Origin: Austropuccinia psidii
Lineage: Eukaryota > Basidiomycota > Pucciniomycetes > Pucciniales > Sphaerophragmiaceae
NCBI GenBank assembly: GCA_023105745.1
Contig: JALGQZ010000004.1
Coordinates: 37,152,437 to 37,216,436, forward strand
Reading direction: 5' to 3'
Length of the DNA stretch: 64,000 nt
Positions 58,627 to 64,000 of this stretch are shown piece by piece. The position numbers and the translations under genes are program-made. Position 1 is the first letter of the stretch; every line of letters begins with the position of its first letter. The notes under the pieces were generated by a model. That model was not told the DNA's origin. It saw nothing but the letters and a program-made list of their open reading frames with translations, and ran no database searches.

Positions 58627-60534
58627 TGTGAGCCTTGAGGTATATTTTACATACCCAAATAGGCCACAATTATCTTAAAAATAAATTTTGAATTATGCAT
58701 AACTCATAAGTCATGCATATATCCAAAAGTCATCATTTTTAATTTCAGAAAGGATGAATAAATTTTTATTGAGTAAGTAAATCCATGGATTTAAAGCCAG
58801 ATTTGAATTCTACACAAAAATTCACCTAGGGTAGCTCCATAGAGTGAATAAGCTCAAATTAACTCTTTGAGGTGGTAATATGGAAAATACTTCAATACCA
58901 CATAAAAGATCCATGAAAATTTTTGTTTTTCTTAATTTCATGCCAAAATAATGGGAATGTGAGGAATCCAATGTTACATGTACACTAAGAATAGTGTTAT
59001 TCATGTTTTGAGAACTTAATATCATGGTATTCTTACATGCACTTTTGGTACACCCATAGTGGATATCTCACTTAAAGCTTAAAATTCTATTTTGACATGA
59101 AAAATAAGCAAGGGGGACAAAAGACATCAAAGAGAGCCAGGGTACCCAACTTCTGAGGCCTCTGAGGAATGGACAGCTCCAAAGATTGGATCCATGGATG
59201 ATCTTGGCCTAATTGGTAAACTAAAACCTTTTGGGAACTTGGTTACCATGTTACAACTACTGCAAATCTTAAGAAAATAGCAAATAACCCACTATTTTGA
59301 CGTGCCAAGGAGGTAAAGAGCTACTTAGAATCCTGTAACCATGTCAATTCTTAATGATTTTCCATGAATTAACCCCAAAAGAGTAATTAAAAACCTTTTT
59401 GGACTTGTATCCATTGATTTACCTCATAGCAACCAGTTAAACACTGATATATGCAATTCTACGTAGAAATGAGGTAAAAACTTCAAAAATTCATCAAAAA
59501 TACAATTCTTAATGAATCTTTCTTAAGCTTTCAGGACTAATGGAGAACTGTATTATCTAGATTACAACCAAAAGGAATTATGGTTTTACTAGTAAAACTA
59601 AAGGTTTTACTTACAGTCCATTTTTGGCTATTCTACGTGAAACACTGAATCTTCAAAAATTTACAGTAATTAAAACCTGTGATGAAATTGCCAATAACAT
59701 TGATAAATTTGAGAAATAAATGATTATTCCAGAATAAAAGAAGATTTACAGATGTTACTCCTTTTATTCTTAACCATATTGGGGTTGGTAGTCACATAAA
59801 AGCATTAATTAAGTAATTATGATAACCTTACGTGACAACAGATGATGCAATCAATAATCCAAAAGGGCTTATTGTTTTATCACTCAATGGTTTTTCAGTT
59901 TTCCCCATGGCACGCCTCTGTGAGCTGTTTTTGACTTAAAAGAGGCCTCCTCTTGCAGTTTTTTCCACAACATCATCTTATTATCATTTAAATCATTATT
60001 ACCAACAAGTAAATATTAGTTATAGCTATTCTTCAGTGTTTTAAATATTTCAGAATCAATCAGAAAGACGTGAAATCATATAATCCAACTATATATTGTT
60101 GTAATACTGTTAAAAATTCATTTTGATCCTTAAAATCCACAATTCTATGTCAAATCTCTCTATCTTATCTTTCAATAAGTTCTTTGGAATATTAGTGAGT
60201 GATTTATTTTTAATTCTTAAAGTTTTTCTCTAAAATTAGTTTTCTTCAAGAATTACGATTATAATTATTCTTGCAAAAGATAATTATATATTAAAATAAT
60301 TTTATTATTTTAATAAAAGAAATTTTATTATAAAAATCATCATGTAATTGATTCTTGTAGACAATTACTTGCTCACTGTTAAAATCACTAGTAGTGTTTA
60401 ACACGTGAACAAAATAATTCTTTAATTATTTAATTGTGGTTATCATAACATTTTGCTATTATATTTCATAAGAAAAGTCATATTACTGTTGATTAATAGT
60501 GATATTATCATCAGTTTTATAGTTGAATCTTACA
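58627..60534 (+). repeat. 5' LTR of element 3
   Basis: 1908 bp from TGTGAGCCTTGAGG to CTTACA. It shares the first bases with the element 2 and element 4 LTRs but differs through most of its length, so it is a separate family or an old branch. Confidence 0.85.
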
Positions 60535-60536
60535 TT

Positions 60537-60552
60537 TGGGGGCCTGGCTGTG
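60537..60552 (+). other. Primer binding site of element 3
   Basis: TGGGGGCCTGGCTGTG two bases after the LTR end; matches the element 4 site except for one base. Confidence 0.75.
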
Positions 60553-60918
60553 TTTTTTAAACCTTGTACCCTTAATTAATATATTTTAAGTTCTAAGATA
60601 TATTAATTTAATAATTTTTCTTTCATTTTGAAGTTAAAATAATTCTTATTTTTGAAATTGTTTTGGAAATATCTTCATTGAGGAATTTGGTTTAATTCTA
60701 TACTGTTTTTACATGTGGCTTTTCACATCCAAAAACTTATCAAATTATTCTTTGAGTTACTCTGAATCAATTTTCATTCAAAATCTTAAATTTTAATTTT
60801 TTTCTTTAAAAAGAATCATTTTATTTAATATTAAAAAATATAAAATTTATAAAAAATCCTTAAAATTATTTCAAAAAGTATAAAAAATAATTGTTTCTCT
60901 TTTATAATTTTTTTCTAG

Positions 60919-61906
60919 TATCTTTAATCAAATACTGTGCAGCTGGAAACAGACTCAGTAAAAGATATATCACTAGTCCAGAATCTCCAGAAGCAGAATT
61001 TGAAGACAGTATTGAGGTGCAAATTGCTAAAAGAGGCACCTTATTTAACTCAGAAAAGACTAAATTACCACCAAAAGGTGTGTATTTTATCTTATATTTT
61101 CACCTTTTATCTTTAAATTGACGTGAAAATGGTGCATACCAGAAATGGAAGCAACTATTCAGTCCAACCAGATGGATGTGGACAAGGAAGAGGCAAGACC
61201 AAATCCAGAAGTGCCAAGTATTCCTCAAGAAAGACACATTTGGAGGATGCCAGAGTTGCCCCCCATTCCCCAAGGTCTGTACCCACAGATTTTGATGTGA
61301 ATTCTGAGCCTGAACTGATTCATGACAATATTTCCAGAGCTGAACCATTTTCAAGTGGAAGAAATAGAAATATATCAATGCCAGTACAAAAATTGGACCA
61401 GAGCAGCCAAGGAAGAGAAGTGGGAAATATGCCCAAGCCTTTGGCAGGGGGCCATGAACTCCTACTGAAACATCAAGAGCTTTCTGGGTCAGGAGAAAAC
61501 CATAGAGCTCTTAGGAGGATGGAGCCCCCTGTCTTGCAAGGACAAGGTCAAAAAGACAAAGAATTGGTTGAAGAACCAAAGTCTTTTATCCATAGACCAG
61601 AAGAAGGAACTGGAAATGACTCCAGCTTTGGAGACAGAGGCCCCAGTGGCGTCTACCAGCTCCAAACCAGCTCCAGAAATGTCCAAGGACAAGCTCAAAG
61701 GACCTCAGAAGAAACAGAGAGGTCCCAAGAACCATCAAGGAAAGGGAAAAGGCAAAGCCAATTGGCACGGACCTTACCCACAGGGGTACAGGATCCCCAA
61801 ATTGGAACCTTCAGCTGTGGACAGTGTGTTCAACATGGCCAGAACTCTCATGGACTTCACAGCCAAGGAGCAGGAGAGGATGAACAGGACCTTTCCACGC
61901 AAATAA
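60919..61906 (+). pseudogene. Alternate-frame accessory gene copy in element 3, one premature stop
   Basis: Proposed exons are 60919-61077 (159 nt), 61143-61274 (132 nt) and 61338-61906, with introns of 65 nt (GTGTGT...ACCAG) and 63 nt (GTCTGT...TTCCAG), all phase 1 as in element 4. Exon 1 follows TTTTTTTCTAG and begins with SLIKYCAAGNRLSKRYITS. Exon 2 has MEATIQSNQMDVDKEE and [16 protein letters not shown]. Exon 3 has ELNHFQVEEIEIYQCQYKNW, EICPSLWQGAMNSY, then an in-frame TGA at 61466-61468. The frame goes on with FLGQEKTIELLGGWSPL and NWLKNQSLLSIDQKKELEM, and ends with YPQGYRIPKLEPSAVDSVFN plus MARTLMDF. The Gag ATG (61129) lies in the first intron. Only the one stop breaks an otherwise open, conserved frame. 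Confidence 0.5.
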
Positions 61907-64000
61907 TTCATGTACAAAGAAGTATTAATGTAGAAATTGGTAAGCTTGATTCAAAGTTAACTAGGATAACATTGGATATTAATGATTTGAAAAAACATGA
62001 CAAGAAATACACTGAATGGTATGAATTGACAAATTCCAAATTTGATTCAATTATCAATGCTTGTAGCAGAATTGAGAGCACATGTCAGATTCAGAATAAT
62101 GAAATGGAAGATCTGTCCATTTTTAGAATGAATTATCAACTTAAAACTCTACAAGATAATGTCTTGAAGATAGTTGAAAATACCAATCAGTTTGCCACAC
62201 ATTTGGCAAAAAGTGACAGTGAAAGGCAGAAGTTAAAAAATGAAATCATTGTAAATGTAGAACAAATTCATAAGAATTCTGAACCACATATTCCAAGACA
62301 TTCTACACCTTTGACTGAAGAAAAACTTTCTGTTAAAGGAAGTTTTACCCCACTTTTAGGAGAAAATGTTGTCTCTGTTAAAGATATTCCCAAATTGGAA
62401 GAATGGCCAACATTCTCTGGTGAAGGAGAATATAACCACATTGAGTTCATCAGGAATATTGATATGTTGCAAGAAGACTTTCATATACCTGATGAAATCA
62501 TAGTGGGAAAATTAAACTCTCTTTTTACCAGAACTGCAAAGAAATGGTATTACAAGATGAGGATGGATCATGGGAAACATGATTGGTCTTGGTGGAAGTC
62601 TGAAGTGATTACCAAATGGGCCAAAAATTCTTGGAGGTTTAAAATGAAAATGCTTTTGAATATTCCACTTTTAACTCAGAGAAAGATAAACCACTTACTT
62701 TGTTCATCAAGAAAAAAGACAGATTATCTGCCTTACACCCAGATATGTCTGACACTATGATTAATATGAAAATATTAAGAAAGTGTGGAGGAGAACTGGA
62801 ACATGCTATCAAAAGAAGATGTGTAGAAACCTGTTCAACAGAGGACTACATTAATGCAATGGAAGATATCATTACCAGAACAAGGATTGGTAAAACTTGG
62901 ACTAGAATCCCTATGGAATCCAAGATGGTCCCAAAGACTCCCAGAGAGGATAAAAGACCAGAAAGACCTGTCTTGAAGTGTCATAAATGTGGAAGTACTT
63001 CACATTTAGCAAACACTTGCACCAAAAAGACAAAAACCAATGAAGCTCAAGTCATTGAAGGAATTCAGTGTACTTAAGAGAAAGAGGAATCTGATCAGGA
63101 TTCTGCAGTCTCTGAGGATACACCAGTGGAGGACTATCCCATTGAGAATATTACAGCTTTCTTTGAGGTCACAGAAGTCCATACCCACTTTCCACAGTAC
63201 AGTGAGGATTGCTGCAACCTGATCAATATCCAAGATGCCAGAATGTGTAAAACAAAACCTGCTAGAGGAAAAGGTTACACTGCTGGAGCATCCTGTATCA
63301 CATCAGTTTTGATGGGTGATATTGAAGCCAAAGTAAACTTGGATACAGGGGCATTTTGCACTTGTGTGGGCAAAGATTGTCTCCAAATTATACTTCCTGA
63401 ATGGAAAAACCATCTATTACCAATAGAAGGTGTGCAATTTAGTAGTGCCAGTAACAATATGTACCCCTTGGGTATATTAGACACTAATCTTGTATTTCAA
63501 AATCCAGCAGGGAGTGTAAGGATGAAAACTGAGATTGTGGTAATGGATAATTGCACATCTCAGCACATCATTCTTGGAAATGATTACTTGAATATTTATG
63601 GTATTGACATCAATAATCATAAAGACAGATATTTCACAATTGGAGAGAACAAAAGACAAAAATTTGCTTTTTCCAATATGCTAAAACAAATATCAATAGT
63701 ATCTTATAAAAATGATACTTATAAGGAGGAATTTGTGTCTAATCAACTTGTTAAAGCACAAATTAATCCATCATTGTCACCAAAAATGATGAATGAACTT
63801 ATTGATGTGTTATACACATACAATAATGCATTTGCCTCTGATAATAAACCATTAGGTGCTATAAGGGGACATGAAGTTGATATTACTCTTAATATTGACA
63901 GACCATTTCCTCCAGTACTTAGAAGACCAGCTTATCCAGCCAGTCCCAGAGGTAGAGAAGCCTTGGAAAAACATATCCAGGAGTTAATCCAACTTGGTGT
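61129..64000 (+). pseudogene. Gag-Pol of element 3, one frameshift and one stop, runs off the window
   Basis: The start MVHTRNGSNYSVQPDG is equivalent to the element 4 start, and TTGACGTGAAA lies just before the ATG as in element 4. The capsid block has [18 protein letters not shown] and [21 protein letters not shown] one-base loss near 62646 (RFKM, then ENAF in the next frame) shifts the frame. The zinc knuckle [14 protein letters not shown] lies at ~62980-63025. A TAA at 63075-63077 interrupts the frame, which then continues. The protease has [13 protein letters not shown] at ~63335-63375 (DTG instead of DSG). The frame stays open to [20 protein letters not shown] and the window end, entering RT. 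Without those two lesions it would be intact this far. Confidence 0.9.

Larger units (their letters stand above)
58627..64000 (+). mobile_element. Gypsy element 3 (element 4 relative), continues past the window
   Basis: The 5' LTR starts TGTGAGCC at 58627, directly after AGGAG, the likely target duplication; the other copy is outside the window. The internal region runs in the same order as element 4. The window ends in the reverse transcriptase. Confidence 0.9.

Noticed and set aside
60891..60950. Signal peptide-like hydrophobic start (FLFYNFFLV) before the leader exon in element 3
   Set aside because: It is a translation of the polypyrimidine tract before a 3' splice site; the same place in element 4 reads differently and has no ATG.
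61120..61122. Retroviral-type envelope or other third gene downstream of pol in the Gypsy elements
   Set aside because: In the intact element only 137 bp separate the end of the Gag-Pol frame from the LTR; no room for another gene.

Overview
The window looks like a chromosome piece from a rust fungus (Pucciniales). It is very AT-rich, built mostly of nested LTR retrotransposons, and holds one recognisable host gene with short (71-138 nt) GT-AG introns. The Gag proteins (N-termini like MPSTRSGASYNP, capsid block FSGEGEY) match what I remember of Austropuccinia psidii (myrtle rust) protein predictions. That species call rests on memory and was not checked.

Layout: 1-2735 is the 5' LTR and decayed gag of a Ty3/Gypsy element (element 1), cut off by unrelated sequence that includes a ~114-bp tandem repeat (3661-4440). 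5087-7640 is a decayed pol fragment of a second Gypsy lineage. 12188-23196 is a complete minus-strand Gypsy element (element 4): two 2194-bp LTRs that are nearly identical, a TTTTG target duplication and an intact 1922-residue Gag-Pol with chromodomain. 24671-36060 is a decayed Ty1/Copia element on the minus strand (CTCCA duplication), split in its reverse transcriptase by a plus-strand Gypsy element (element 2, 26241-33062, ATGAC duplication) that has lost most of pol. 39757-41754 is the host gene, HMG-CoA synthase, in six exons. 43007-44895 is a solo LTR. 45566-52979 is a 7.4-kb DNA element with ~140-bp terminal inverted repeats. It carries a SNF2 helicase fragment, a Tet/JBP-like 2OG-Fe(II) oxygenase fragment, an array of about 14 perfect or near-perfect palindromes, a SINE-like tRNA-derived block, an unrecognised ORF and an OTU-type cysteine protease gene. 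53399-57890 is another decayed Gypsy of the second lineage. 57890-58626 is a gag-like fragment, interrupted by a Gypsy element (element 3, 58627 to the window end).

The most unusual observation is a second, apparently spliced gene lying in an alternate reading frame across the first ~260 codons of gag in the TGTGAGCC-type Gypsy elements. In the intact element three exons (20451-20335, 20272-20138, 20071-19506, minus strand) have splice-like borders that are all phase 1. The Gag start codon lies inside the first intron, so unspliced RNA would give Gag-Pol and spliced RNA a separate basic accessory protein. The same exon borders, phases and alternate-frame motifs recur in element 3, and the first intron also recurs in elements 1 and 2. 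By eye the alternate frame is at least as conserved as the Gag frame.

The second highlight is the 7.4-kb TIR element, which combines Tet-like oxygenase, SNF2 and OTU modules with the palindrome array.
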